Below, piece after piece: positions 1 to 7,486 of a DNA stretch of 31,660 bases. The stretch lies in NCBI GenBank assembly GCA_016880505.1, contig JAEHDI010000292.1, positions 1-31,660 of the forward strand, read 5' to 3'. The notes under the pieces are model-generated. The model had not been told where the DNA came from, searched no databases, and worked only from the letters and a program-made list of their open reading frames with translations. Position numbers and translations under genes: made by a program. How positions within the stretch are numbered: position 1 is the stretch's first letter; each line of letters starts with the position of its first letter. The DNA comes from Bryobacterales bacterium. GTDB taxonomy: Bacteria; Acidobacteriota; Terriglobia; Bryobacterales; Bryobacteraceae.

Positions 1-1
1 A

Positions 2-829
2 CCGAAGACGGTCGGCATCATCCACTGCGTGGGATCGCGAGACGAAGGCACGAACCGATGGTGCTCGCGCGTCTGCTGCATGTACTCGTTGAAGCTGGCG
101 CACCTGCTCAAGGAGCACACGGACGCGGAGATCTTCAACTTCTATATCGACATCCGGACGCCCGGCAAAGGGTTCGAAGAATTCTACCAGCGGATGCTGA
201 GCGAGGGAGTACACTTCATCCGCGGGCGCGTGGCCGAAGTTACCGACTGGGCGCTCGACCCGACCGAGGAGAACAAGCTGGTCCTTCGCGTCGAAGACAC
301 TCTGCTTGGCACGGTTCGCCGGATTCCGGTGGACATGGTTGTGCTGTCGGTGGGGATCGAGCCCCACGAGGACGCCCAGGACGTTCGCCGGCTGTTCAAT
401 TTCGGATGCGGGTCCGAGGGATTCTTCCTCGAGCGGCACCCGAAACTCGCGCCGGTCAGCACCTTTACCGATGGCATTTTCGTGGCCGGCTGCTGCCAGG
501 GACCGAAGGACATTCCCGACACGGTGGCACAGGCCGGAGCGGCCGCGGCGGAGGCGCTAGCGCTGATCGACACGGGATTTGTCGAGCAGGAACCGAACAC
601 CGCCTATGTGATCGAAGACGAGTGTTCGGGCTGCAAGACCTGCGTTCCGATGTGCCCGTACAGCGCCGTTTACTTCAACGCCGAGACAAAGCGAGCCGGC
701 ATTCATCAAGTACTCTGCAAGGGCTGCGGCACCTGCGTCGCCGCATGTCCTTCTGGATCCATCAAACAGCATTTGTTCGAGGACGACCAGATCTTCGAGG
801 AGATCGAAGGAGTTCTGACCTATGCCTGA
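2..829 (+). CDS. hdrA: CoB-CoM heterodisulfide reductase subunit A-like protein, C-terminal part (5' end outside window)
   Basis: HdrA is the FAD- and iron-sulfur-containing subunit at which electrons from the Mvh hydrogenase are bifurcated. The reading frame is open from base 2, so the start lies upstream; 275 residues are visible. The fragment begins with the HdrA-type CVGSRD stretch and the cysteine-rich CSRVCCMYSLK motif. A nucleotide-binding tail follows (GIFVAGCCQGPKDIPDTVAQ, about residues 158-177). Near the end are two ferredoxin motifs, CSGCKTCVPMCP (about 208-219) and CKGCGTCVAACP (about 239-250), which would hold two [4Fe-4S] clusters. The stop overlaps the next start by 8 bp, so translation is probably coupled. 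Methanogens use this subunit with HdrB/HdrC, and neither is visible here. The family call is secure; the physiological electron acceptor is not. Confidence 0.93.
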   Translation, partial: PKTVGIIHCVGSRDEGTNRWCSRVCCMYSLKLAHLLKEHTDAEIFNFYIDIRTPGKGFEEFYQRMLSEGVHFIRGRVAEVTDWALDPTEENKLVLRVEDTLLGTVRRIPVDMVVLSVGIEPHEDAQDVRRLFNFGCGSEGFFLERHPKLAPVSTFTDGIFVAGCCQGPKDIPDTVAQAGAAAAEALALIDTGFVEQEPNTAYVIEDECSGCKTCVPMCPYSAVYFNAETKRAGIHQVLCKGCGTCVAACPSGSIKQHLFEDDQIFEEIEGVLTYA

Positions 830-1271
830 GAACTACGAACCGAAAATCGTCGCCTTCTTCTGCAACTGGTGCACCTACCTGGCGGCGGACCTGGCGGGGA
901 CGTCGCGCATGAAGTACGCTCCGAACACGCGCGTGATTCGCGTGATGTGCTCGGGCCGCGTGGACCCGCAATTCGTGCTCGAAGCGTTCGCGAAGGGCGC
1001 TGACGGCGTGCTGATCGGCGGGTGCCACCCGGGCGACTGCCACTACCAGGAAGGCAACTACAAGGCGTTGCGGCGGTACTACCTGCTGAAGCGCATGCTG
1101 CGCGAGATGGGCATCGAAGAAGAGCGTTTCCGCCTCGAGTGGATCTCCGCGGCGGAGGGCGACCGGGTGCGGACCGTGGTCAACGACATGGTCCAGAAGG
1201 TGCGTGCGCTCGGGCCCCGTAAGATGAATCCCGCCATCGAGCCCGAGCTGGAGGAGGTAGCTGCGTCATGA
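822..1271 (+). CDS. mvhD: MvhD/FlpD-type hydrogenase iron-sulfur subunit
   Basis: This 149-residue protein belongs to the MvhD (FlpD) family, which carries a [2Fe-2S] cluster and wires the MvhAG hydrogenase to HdrA. Conserved cysteines are visible in FCNWC (C14, C17), MCSGR (C43) and GGCHPGDCHY (C68, C73), the typical pattern. Its length matches the stand-alone family; in some organisms the domain is fused to HdrA. The ATG lies inside the 3' end of hdrA (8-bp overlap) and the stop overlaps the next start in an ATGA, which supports translational coupling within one operon. It is cytoplasmic, with no signal peptide. I see no unusual features. Confidence 0.93.
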   Translation: MPENYEPKIVAFFCNWCTYLAADLAGTSRMKYAPNTRVIRVMCSGRVDPQFVLEAFAKGADGVLIGGCHPGDCHYQEGNYKALRRYYLLKRMLREMGIEEERFRLEWISAAEGDRVRTVVNDMVQKVRALGPRKMNPAIEPELEEVAAS

Positions 1272-2239
1272 GCGAGAAGGCAAAGGTTGCGTTCTACTGG
1301 TGCGCCTCCTGCGGCGGTTGCGAGGAGGCGGTGGTCGATCTCGCCGAGAAGATCCTGGAAGTGTCGGCGGCGATCGAGATCGTGTTGTGGCCGGTGGCGC
1401 TGGACTTCAAGCGCAAGGACATCGAAGCGATGCCAGACGGCGGGATCGTGGCGACCTTCCTCAACGGCGCGATCCGGAGCGCGGAGCAGGAAGAGATGGC
1501 GCACCTGCTGCGGCGGAAGTCCAAGGTGATGGTCGCGCTGGGTTCGTGCTCGCAGTTGGGAGGCATCCCCGGGCTGGCTAACCTTTGGGACCGGCCGACG
1601 ATTCTCGATGCGGTCTACAAGGGGTCGCCGAGCACGGTGAACCCGGAGGGCACCACGCCGCAGCCCGAGTGCAACGACAATGGCCGGAGGCCCACACTGC
1701 CGGTGTTCTATAACACGGTCCGGACGTTGGACCAGGTGGTGGATGTCGACTACTACATCCCCGGGTGCGCGCCGACCCCGAAGCTGGTGTTGGACGCCGT
1801 CGGGGCGCTACTGAGCGGGAATCTGCCGCCAAAGGGCACCGTGCTGGCACCGGACCGTGCGCTTTGCGACGAGTGCCCGCGCCGGGACACGCGTCCCGAC
1901 AAGCTGGAGCTCGCGGAGTTCAAGCGGCCTCACCAGATCATCGCGGACCCCGAAAAGTGCCTGCTCGCTCAAGGGCTGCTCTGCCTGGGACCGGCAACGC
2001 GCGGAAGCTGCGGAGCGCTCTGCACGAAGGGCAACATGCCTTGCACGGGCTGTTTCGGACCGACGAGCCGCGTCCGGGATTATGGCGGCAAGGCGCTGAC
2101 GGCGCTGGCGTCGATCATCGCGGCCAAGGACGACGCCGACATCGAGAAGGTCCTGGCAGGGATCCCCGATCCGGTCGGCACGTTCTACCGGTACAGCCTG
2201 CCGGCATCCCTGCTGAAACGGAAGACATTGGAGGCATAG
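1268..2239 (+). CDS. mvhG: Group 3c [NiFe]-hydrogenase small subunit (MvhG-like)
   Basis: This is the small subunit that carries the electron-relay iron-sulfur clusters of a cytoplasmic [NiFe]-hydrogenase; 323 residues. Proximal-cluster cysteines are seen in WCASCGGC (C12, C15), LGSCSQLGG (C94) and IPGCAPTP (C167). A second cysteine set in the C-terminal part (C200, C203, C231, C239, C248, C252, C259, C262) fits the additional clusters of the F420-non-reducing (Mvh) type. There is no Tat signal, which argues against a periplasmic group 1 enzyme. It starts in an ATGA overlap with mvhD and ends 3 bp before mvhA. The assignment to group 3c rests on its company (HdrA, MvhD) as well as on the sequence. 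Confidence 0.92.
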   Translation: MSEKAKVAFYWCASCGGCEEAVVDLAEKILEVSAAIEIVLWPVALDFKRKDIEAMPDGGIVATFLNGAIRSAEQEEMAHLLRRKSKVMVALGSCSQLGGIPGLANLWDRPTILDAVYKGSPSTVNPEGTTPQPECNDNGRRPTLPVFYNTVRTLDQVVDVDYYIPGCAPTPKLVLDAVGALLSGNLPPKGTVLAPDRALCDECPRRDTRPDKLELAEFKRPHQIIADPEKCLLAQGLLCLGPATRGSCGALCTKGNMPCTGCFGPTSRVRDYGGKALTALASIIAAKDDADIEKVLAGIPDPVGTFYRYSLPASLLKRKTLEA

Positions 2240-2242
2240 CTC

Positions 2243-3748
2243 ATGTCGGTTGAAACTACTCCAACACGCCGGGTCACGATCGATCCGATTACGCGCCTGG
2301 AAGGTCACGGCAAGATCGACATCTTCCTGGATGACGCCGGTCAGGTGGAACGCGCGTATTTCCAGGTGCCGGAGCTGCGCGGCTTCGAGAAGTTCGCCGA
2401 AGGCAGGCCGGCCGAGGACATGCCCCAGATCACCAGCCGCATCTGCGGTGTCTGCCCGACGGCGCACCACATGGCGGCGACGAAGGCGCTGGACGACCTC
2501 TACCAGGTCGATCCGCCGCCGGCGGCAAAGAAGATCCGCGAACTCTTTTACAACACCTTCATGGCCGAGGACCATGCGCTGCATTTCTACTTCCTCGGCG
2601 GGCCGGACCTCGTGGTCGGACCGAACGCACCGGCGGCGGAGCGCAACGTGCTCGGCGTGGTGGCCAAGGTCGGACTGGAGACGGGTAAGAAGGTTATCGG
2701 CTTCCGGCGGAAGCTGCGCGACCTGATGACGCTGGTGGGCGGCAAAGCGATCCACCCCGTTCTCGGCTTGCCCGGCGGGGTCGCCAAGCGGATCACGAAG
2801 GAGGATCAGGAACAGTTCCGGCAGGTGGCAGGCGAGGCAGTGGACTTCTGCCGATTCACGCTGGACCTCTTCGACCAGGTGGTGCTGAAGAACTCGGATT
2901 ACGTCAACCTGATCGTCTCGGACACCTACACGCACCGCACTCACTACATGGGCACAGTGGACGAGCGGAACCGCGTCAACTTCTACGGCGGCAAACTGCG
3001 CGTAGTTTCGCCAGAAGGGAAAGAGCTGCTGAAGTTCCTGCCGAAGCAGTATCTCGACTACGTGGCCGAGCATGTCGAACCATGGAGCTACATGAAGTTC
3101 TGCTACCTGAAGCCGATCGGGTGGAAGGGCTTCGTGGACGGGGCGGAGAGCGGTGTCTACACTGTGGCTCCGCTGGCGCGGCTGAACGTGTCGGATGGGA
3201 TGCCGACGCCGCTGGCACAGGCGGCCTACGAGCAGTTTTTTGCCACGCTCGGGGGCAAGCCGGTTCACCATACGCTGGCTCTCCACTGGGCGCGCGTTAT
3301 CGAGATGCTGTGCGCGGCGGAGCGCATGAAGGAACTGGCAGAGGATCCGGAACTCACCGATCCGAACGTGCGCAAACTGCCGACGGCGACGCCGAAGGAA
3401 GGCGTCGGCGTGATTGAGGCGCCGCGCGGGACGCTCATTCATCACTACCAGACTGACGAAAAGGGCCTGATCCGCAAAGCGAACCTGATTGTGGCCACCC
3501 AGCACAACGCAGCACGAATGGCGATGAGCGTGGAAAAGGCCGCAAAAGGATTCGTTACCAGCGACAACATCTCCGACGGCGTGCTGAACATGGTCGAGAT
3601 GGCGTTCCGGGCGTACGATCCCTGCCTGGGCTGCGCGACGCACTCGCTTCCGGGCAGCATGCCGCTGTTCGTCCGGGTGCGCGACGCGAGCGGAGGCACG
3701 ACGGCCACGTTGCGGCGCGACAACGACGGAAGCGTGCACAGAGATTGA
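2243..3748 (+). CDS. mvhA: Group 3c [NiFe]-hydrogenase large subunit (MvhA-like), catalytic
   Basis: This is the catalytic subunit that binds the NiFe(CN)2CO centre; 501 residues. The L1 motif RICGVCPTAHH holds nickel ligands C68 and C71, and the L2 motif DPCLGCATH holds C461 and C464. The chain continues for 34 residues beyond His467. In this family that C-terminal extension is removed by a dedicated endopeptidase after nickel insertion, and such a protease is encoded immediately downstream. The protein has no export signal of its own. Both ligand pairs are intact, so the enzyme should be functional. The Hyp accessory proteins needed for the cofactor are not in the window and must lie elsewhere. 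Confidence 0.95.
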   Translation: MSVETTPTRRVTIDPITRLEGHGKIDIFLDDAGQVERAYFQVPELRGFEKFAEGRPAEDMPQITSRICGVCPTAHHMAATKALDDLYQVDPPPAAKKIRELFYNTFMAEDHALHFYFLGGPDLVVGPNAPAAERNVLGVVAKVGLETGKKVIGFRRKLRDLMTLVGGKAIHPVLGLPGGVAKRITKEDQEQFRQVAGEAVDFCRFTLDLFDQVVLKNSDYVNLIVSDTYTHRTHYMGTVDERNRVNFYGGKLRVVSPEGKELLKFLPKQYLDYVAEHVEPWSYMKFCYLKPIGWKGFVDGAESGVYTVAPLARLNVSDGMPTPLAQAAYEQFFATLGGKPVHHTLALHWARVIEMLCAAERMKELAEDPELTDPNVRKLPTATPKEGVGVIEAPRGTLIHHYQTDEKGLIRKANLIVATQHNAARMAMSVEKAAKGFVTSDNISDGVLNMVEMAFRAYDPCLGCATHSLPGSMPLFVRVRDASGGTTATLRRDNDGSVHRD

Positions 3749-3756
3749 GCCACTCC

Positions 3757-4227
3757 ATGGCGGGCAGAGTACCTCCAAGGCTGAAAGTTCTTTGCCTGGG
3801 AAACGAGATCCTCGGCGACGACGCGTTCGCTATTCGCGTCGCCGGGCGTCTGAACGAGTTGTCGATCGAGGGGGTGGAGGTCGTGACGTCGGAGGCGTCC
3901 GGCTTCCACCTGCTCGACGACATCCTCGGCGCCGGCTACCTGGCAGTCGTGGACGTCATCGAAACGGAGAAAGCGCCGCCCGGAACGCTGTACGAGTTTC
4001 GCGAGGACGACATCTCTCCCCTTCCCGGCGAGTTCCCGCACGGGATCGGCTTGTTCCAAGTCCTGGCTCTCGGCCGGAAGCTTGGCCTGGAGGTTCCGCC
4101 GGAGGTGGTATTCCTGGCGGTGGAGCCTCACGACTGTCTGACCGTGGGCGGTGAAATGCATCCGGCCGTTCTGGCGGCGGTACCGAAAACGGTGGCGCGG
4201 ATTCAGGAACTGGCGTCGGTGGCCTAA
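3757..4227 (+). CDS. [NiFe]-hydrogenase maturation endopeptidase (HycI/HyaD/HoxW-like)
   Basis: This protease cleaves the C-terminal extension of the hydrogenase large subunit after nickel loading. The N-terminal signature LCLGNEILGDDAFAIRVA is the classic nickel-binding segment of the family. The length (156 residues from the ATG) is normal. An in-frame TTG at 3745 would add four residues and overlap the mvhA stop. I chose the ATG because it lies just before the conserved core; neither start has a strong ribosome-binding site. As the last gene of the operon, it almost certainly serves MvhA. The convergent aminotransferase gene ends only 4 bp away, and I see no clear intrinsic terminator between them. 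Confidence 0.9.
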   Translation: MAGRVPPRLKVLCLGNEILGDDAFAIRVAGRLNELSIEGVEVVTSEASGFHLLDDILGAGYLAVVDVIETEKAPPGTLYEFREDDISPLPGEFPHGIGLFQVLALGRKLGLEVPPEVVFLAVEPHDCLTVGGEMHPAVLAAVPKTVARIQELASVA

Positions 4228-4231
4228 GCCC

Positions 4232-5377
4232 TCACGGAAGTTCTTCAATCAAGCGATCGATGTCGTCCGGAGCGATGTAGAAGTGCGGTGACACCCGAAC
4301 CCACCCCTGGCGGGCGGCAGCCAGAATGCCCTTCGCCTTCAACTCCCTCACGATCAGACGGCTGTCTACGTCTGTGCGGCGGAAACAGACGATTCCGGCG
4401 CCATTGCTCGCTGTCCTGCGGCCAAGAACCTGATAGCCCTTGGCGGTGACCCCCTGGACAATCTGATCGCCCAGCAACTGCACGGCAACGGCGATTTTGG
4501 GGACGCCGACCGAGAGCAGGAATTCGATCGAGGCCCGCAGGCCGAAGCAGCCCACTGTGTTAAGCGTCCCGCACTCGTACCGCCCGGCATCGGTACGGAG
4601 GGTCATGTCACGGGACTCATAGTCGCTGTGATGCGCGAAATTCGTCCAGCCGATCATGGGCGGCTCAACGGAGTCGAATAAGTTCTTGTGAATGTATAGG
4701 ATGCCACACCCTTCCGGGCCCAGCAGCCACTTGTGCCCGTCCGCCGACAGAGCGTGGATCCGGGAACTGCGGACGTCAAGCGGGAACGCACCGAGGCCCT
4801 GGATGGCATCGACGAAGAACAGGCAGCCTCTCAGGTTGCAGATCTCGCCGAGCACTTCCAGGTTGATGCGATGCCCGCTGAGGTACTGCACGTAGCTGAC
4901 GGCAAGCAAACGGGCGCCCTTGCACGCCCTGTCAATTTTGTCGAACGTGTCGAACACAGAGAGCCACTCAACGGTAACACCCTGCGCCTCCAACCGTTTC
5001 CAAGGGAAGTAGTTAGCAGAGAACTCCTCGGTAAAGGCGACGATTTTGTCGCCCTGCCGCCACTTCAGACCTGAAGCCAACGTGGCGATTCCCTCCGACG
5101 TATTCTTGACGATCGCGATTTCGTCCCGGCTGGCTCCGATCAGGCGGGATGCGATCGCTCGCAGCCCTTCGTAGGTCGCCAACCACGAATCGTAGTGGTA
5201 AGAACCGAATTGAAGGGCATCCTCCGTAAGCCGCGACATCGCGTCGGCGGCTGGCTTACATATAGGGGCGACTCCGGCATGATTCAGGTAGACCAACCTT
5301 TCCGTAACCGGGAAGCAATGCCGAAAGCGCTTCCAAAGTGGAACCTCTTCGGATTCCGCTGCTTTTTCGTAACCCAT
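4232..5377 (-). CDS. Class V aminotransferase (cysteine desulfurase/isopenicillin-N-epimerase-like fold)
   Basis: A PLP-dependent fold-type I enzyme of 381 residues. The PLP lysine is K216 in ALSADGHKWLLGPEGCG, and the aspartate that contacts the pyridine nitrogen is D190 in FFVDAIQGLG. The YLNHAGVAP segment near residue 30 is typical of the N-terminus. No mobile catalytic cysteine loop of IscS/NifS type is evident, so a true cysteine desulfurase role is not supported; the substrate is unknown. An upstream TTG at 5380 is in frame, but the ATG at 5377 is more usual. There is no ribosome-binding site before either start. A TATATT hexamer ends 8 nt before the ATG, which suggests a nearly leaderless mRNA. 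The gene is convergent with the hydrogenase operon and divergent from the M48 gene. Confidence 0.88.
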   Translation of the reverse strand: MGYEKAAESEEVPLWKRFRHCFPVTERLVYLNHAGVAPICKPAADAMSRLTEDALQFGSYHYDSWLATYEGLRAIASRLIGASRDEIAIVKNTSEGIATLASGLKWRQGDKIVAFTEEFSANYFPWKRLEAQGVTVEWLSVFDTFDKIDRACKGARLLAVSYVQYLSGHRINLEVLGEICNLRGCLFFVDAIQGLGAFPLDVRSSRIHALSADGHKWLLGPEGCGILYIHKNLFDSVEPPMIGWTNFAHHSDYESRDMTLRTDAGRYECGTLNTVGCFGLRASIEFLLSVGVPKIAVAVQLLGDQIVQGVTAKGYQVLGRRTASNGAGIVCFRRTDVDSRLIVRELKAKGILAAARQGWVRVSPHFYIAPDDIDRLIEELP

Positions 5378-5436
5378 CAAGACAAATATACGTTAAATGA
5401 GGTGTGGGACCGGGGCCCCTCCACAGTGACGGGTAC

Positions 5437-5442
5437 TATAAT
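5437..5442 (+). promoter_or_regulatory. Probable -10 box (TATAAT) for the M48 protease gene
   Basis: A perfect TATAAT lies in the short divergent region, 34 bp before the ATG at 5476. No good -35 hexamer is found 16-18 bp upstream; the area is GC-rich. The predicted start of transcription is near 5449, giving a short leader that contains the strong AAGGAGGA ribosome-binding site at 5463-5470. Confidence 0.45.
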
Positions 5443-5475
5443 GGGTCTAGCACTCTGGGACCAAGGAGGATCGCG

Positions 5476-6489
5476 ATGACGGGCAAGCTCAAAACAGCGC
5501 TGGCCATCCTCGTGGCGGTGTGTGTGCTGATTCCCACCGCTGCAATCGCCAAAGACAAGAAGAAGGACCCGGATGAGATCGGCAACCGGGACGTCGGCAG
5601 AGGTGTAAACTTTTACTCGCTCGAGAAAGAGATCGCCCTCGGGAAACAGCTTGCTCAAGAAGTCGAGCAGCAGGCGAAAGTGGTGGATGACCCGACCATC
5701 GGCGAGTACGTCAACCGGGTCGGCCAGAACCTTGTGCGGAACTCTGATGCAAAGGTTCCATTCACGATCAAGGTGCTCGACAGCGACGAAGTCAACGCGT
5801 TCGCACTGCCTGGCGGATTCTTCTTCGTGAATTCAGGACTGATCCTGCGGGCCGAGAGCGAGTCGGAATTGGCGGGCGTGATGGCACACGAGATCGCGCA
5901 CGTGGCGGCCCGGCATGGCACGCGACAGGCCTCTCGCGGCCAGCTCATGAACATCGCTTCCATCCCCCTGATCTTTATGGGCGGATGGACGGGCTACGCC
6001 ATCCGGCAGGGAGCCGGCCTGGCGATCCCGATCACCTTCCTGACGTTCTCCCGTGGCTTCGAGGAAGAGGCGGACCTGCTCGGCTTGCAGTATCTCTACA
6101 AGACCGGTTACGATCCGACGGCATTCGTGGACTTCTTCGAGAAGATTCAGACGCTCGAAAAGAAGAAGCCGGGGACGATGTCCAAAGTTTTCTCGACCCA
6201 TCCGATGACAGACGACCGGATCAAGACTGCGCAGAAAAACATCCAGGAGATCCTGAAGGCGAAGCCGGAATACGTCGTCAACACCTCGGAATTTAACGAA
6301 GTGAAAACGCGGCTATCCGCAATGCACAACCGCCGCAAGGTGGACGACAAGGATCTGAACCGGCCGACGCTGCGCAAGGCGCCGGGCGGGAGCACCGCGC
6401 CGATCGAGGATGACAAGTCGAAGGGGAAGGACAAGGACCAGCAGAAAGAAGACCCGGACGAGCGCCCGACGCTAAAACGGCGGGGCTAG
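5476..6489 (+). CDS. Secreted M48 family zinc metalloprotease (BepA/LoiP-like)
   Basis: The 337-residue precursor starts with a signal peptide (basic MTGKLK, a hydrophobic stretch to about residue 20, then AAIA just before KDKKK). The HEIAH zinc motif is at residues 138-142, and the third zinc ligand is E196 in the EEEAD segment. A periplasmic, membrane-protein quality-control role is known for relatives and is inferred here. The C-terminus (about 295-337) is a lysine/aspartate-rich low-complexity tail and is probably disordered. The reading frame is open upstream, but I chose the ATG at 5476 because AAGGAGGA sits 5 nt before it and the signal peptide begins there. No TPR repeats follow the protease domain. 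Confidence 0.92.
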   Translation: MTGKLKTALAILVAVCVLIPTAAIAKDKKKDPDEIGNRDVGRGVNFYSLEKEIALGKQLAQEVEQQAKVVDDPTIGEYVNRVGQNLVRNSDAKVPFTIKVLDSDEVNAFALPGGFFFVNSGLILRAESESELAGVMAHEIAHVAARHGTRQASRGQLMNIASIPLIFMGGWTGYAIRQGAGLAIPITFLTFSRGFEEEADLLGLQYLYKTGYDPTAFVDFFEKIQTLEKKKPGTMSKVFSTHPMTDDRIKTAQKNIQEILKAKPEYVVNTSEFNEVKTRLSAMHNRRKVDDKDLNRPTLRKAPGGSTAPIEDDKSKGKDKDQQKEDPDERPTLKRRG

Positions 6490-6506
6490 ATCCGTCTGCA
6501 AAACCG

Positions 6507-6544
6507 AAAACGCCCGTGGCCCGAGAGTGAGTCAGGGGCGTTTT
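6507..6544. terminator. Intrinsic terminator, usable from both strands
   Basis: A perfect 9-bp inverted repeat (AAAACGCCC at 6507-6515, GGGCGTTTT at 6536-6544) is flanked by A and T runs. It sits between the convergent M48 and DoxX-thioredoxin genes, 17 bp after the former's stop, so it probably ends both transcripts. Confidence 0.85.
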
Positions 6545-6562
6545 CATTTTGCACGCGCCGTG

Positions 6563-7486
6563 TCAGTTCACAAACCCAAGCTTGCGGAGAGTCTCGGCGG
6601 CTGGCACGGGGTCGACATTGGGGAAAGATGCCCGCTGGCGACCGTTCTCCAAGGCCACGCCGAACGGCACGTCCACAAACGAGAACGTACTCTTGAGTAA
6701 GTCGACATCGGCGGTGACGACGCCTTTCAGACCGGTCTCCCGCATGAAATCAGGCCCAAACTGGGCCAGTTGTGTCACAACGCCGACAATCTTGGTTTCC
6801 CCCCAGTTCAGCTTCGCCAACTCGCTGGCGGAATGGTTGCAGTGGGAGCATTCGGGGTTAAAGAAGAAGAGGAACACTCGGCCCTCCCGCAGGGGGAAAG
6901 GCTTCCCATCGACCACGACCGCTTCTGGCGCCAGAACACCGGACTGGCGCGTCAAGTGAATGCCGAGCGAGACTAATGCGAAGACACAGACCGCCCCGAG
7001 TATGATCGATGCGCTACGCAGGCCATGTGAAGGCCGCACCCACCATCCCGCTAGGACCGCCATCGCCAGCATGATCGCGTCGCCGATGAAGAAAGCCGGA
7101 CCGACGGCGCGCTTGACCCAAGGGAAGCAGTTGCAGTCTTCTCCCCGCAGGTCGTTGTAGAGGACACCGATGTAGATCAGAAACGCCACCAGCATGAGGC
7201 CGGTGAGCCAGGCGCCCCAACGGCGAAAGCGGGGCACGAAGAGCAAGACACCGGCAAACACTTCGGCGATGCCGAAGCCAATCGCAGTCGGAAGACTGAG
7301 CACGTTCGGGACTTTCGCCTGCGCCATTCTCACCGCGGCCGCAAGCGGATCGGTGACCTTCCAGACACCGGAAACGATGAACAGGATCGCCAGAAGCACC
7401 GCCGAAATCGTGCTGACCAACGTTTTCCACGCGGGCCATTGTAAAGGGGCAGACTCGTCGACGGCGTGTGCCATACTGTCGTGCAT
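6563..7486 (-). CDS. DoxX/MauE-like membrane protein fused to a thioredoxin-like domain
   Basis: 307 residues from the chosen ATG. Residues about 22-175 contain four or five hydrophobic segments with DoxX/MauE character (FIVSGVWKVTDP, then GIAEVFAGVLLF), including a CxC pair at 118/120 (GEDCNCFPW). After the last membrane segment comes a thioredoxin-like domain with a CSHC redox pair (C213, C216) in FFFNPECSHCNHSASEL. MauE-type proteins are linked to disulfide or redox handling of exported proteins, and that role is inferred here. Possible starts are 7528, 7486 and 7474. The ATG at 7486 shares the palindromic CATG with the divergent amidohydrolase start, and the one at 7474 would avoid this. 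No start has a well-spaced ribosome-binding site. Confidence 0.82.
   Translation of the reverse strand: MHDSMAHAVDESAPLQWPAWKTLVSTISAVLLAILFIVSGVWKVTDPLAAAVRMAQAKVPNVLSLPTAIGFGIAEVFAGVLLFVPRFRRWGAWLTGLMLVAFLIYIGVLYNDLRGEDCNCFPWVKRAVGPAFFIGDAIMLAMAVLAGWWVRPSHGLRSASIILGAVCVFALVSLGIHLTRQSGVLAPEAVVVDGKPFPLREGRVFLFFFNPECSHCNHSASELAKLNWGETKIVGVVTQLAQFGPDFMRETGLKGVVTADVDLLKSTFSFVDVPFGVALENGRQRASFPNVDPVPAAETLRKLGFVN

Noticed and set aside
1808..3778. Long minus-strand open frame (656 codons) opposite the hydrogenase genes
   Set aside because: It is rich in Arg and His, has no recognisable motif or signal, and lies opposite genes with clear catalytic motifs. It is an artefact of GC-rich third positions.
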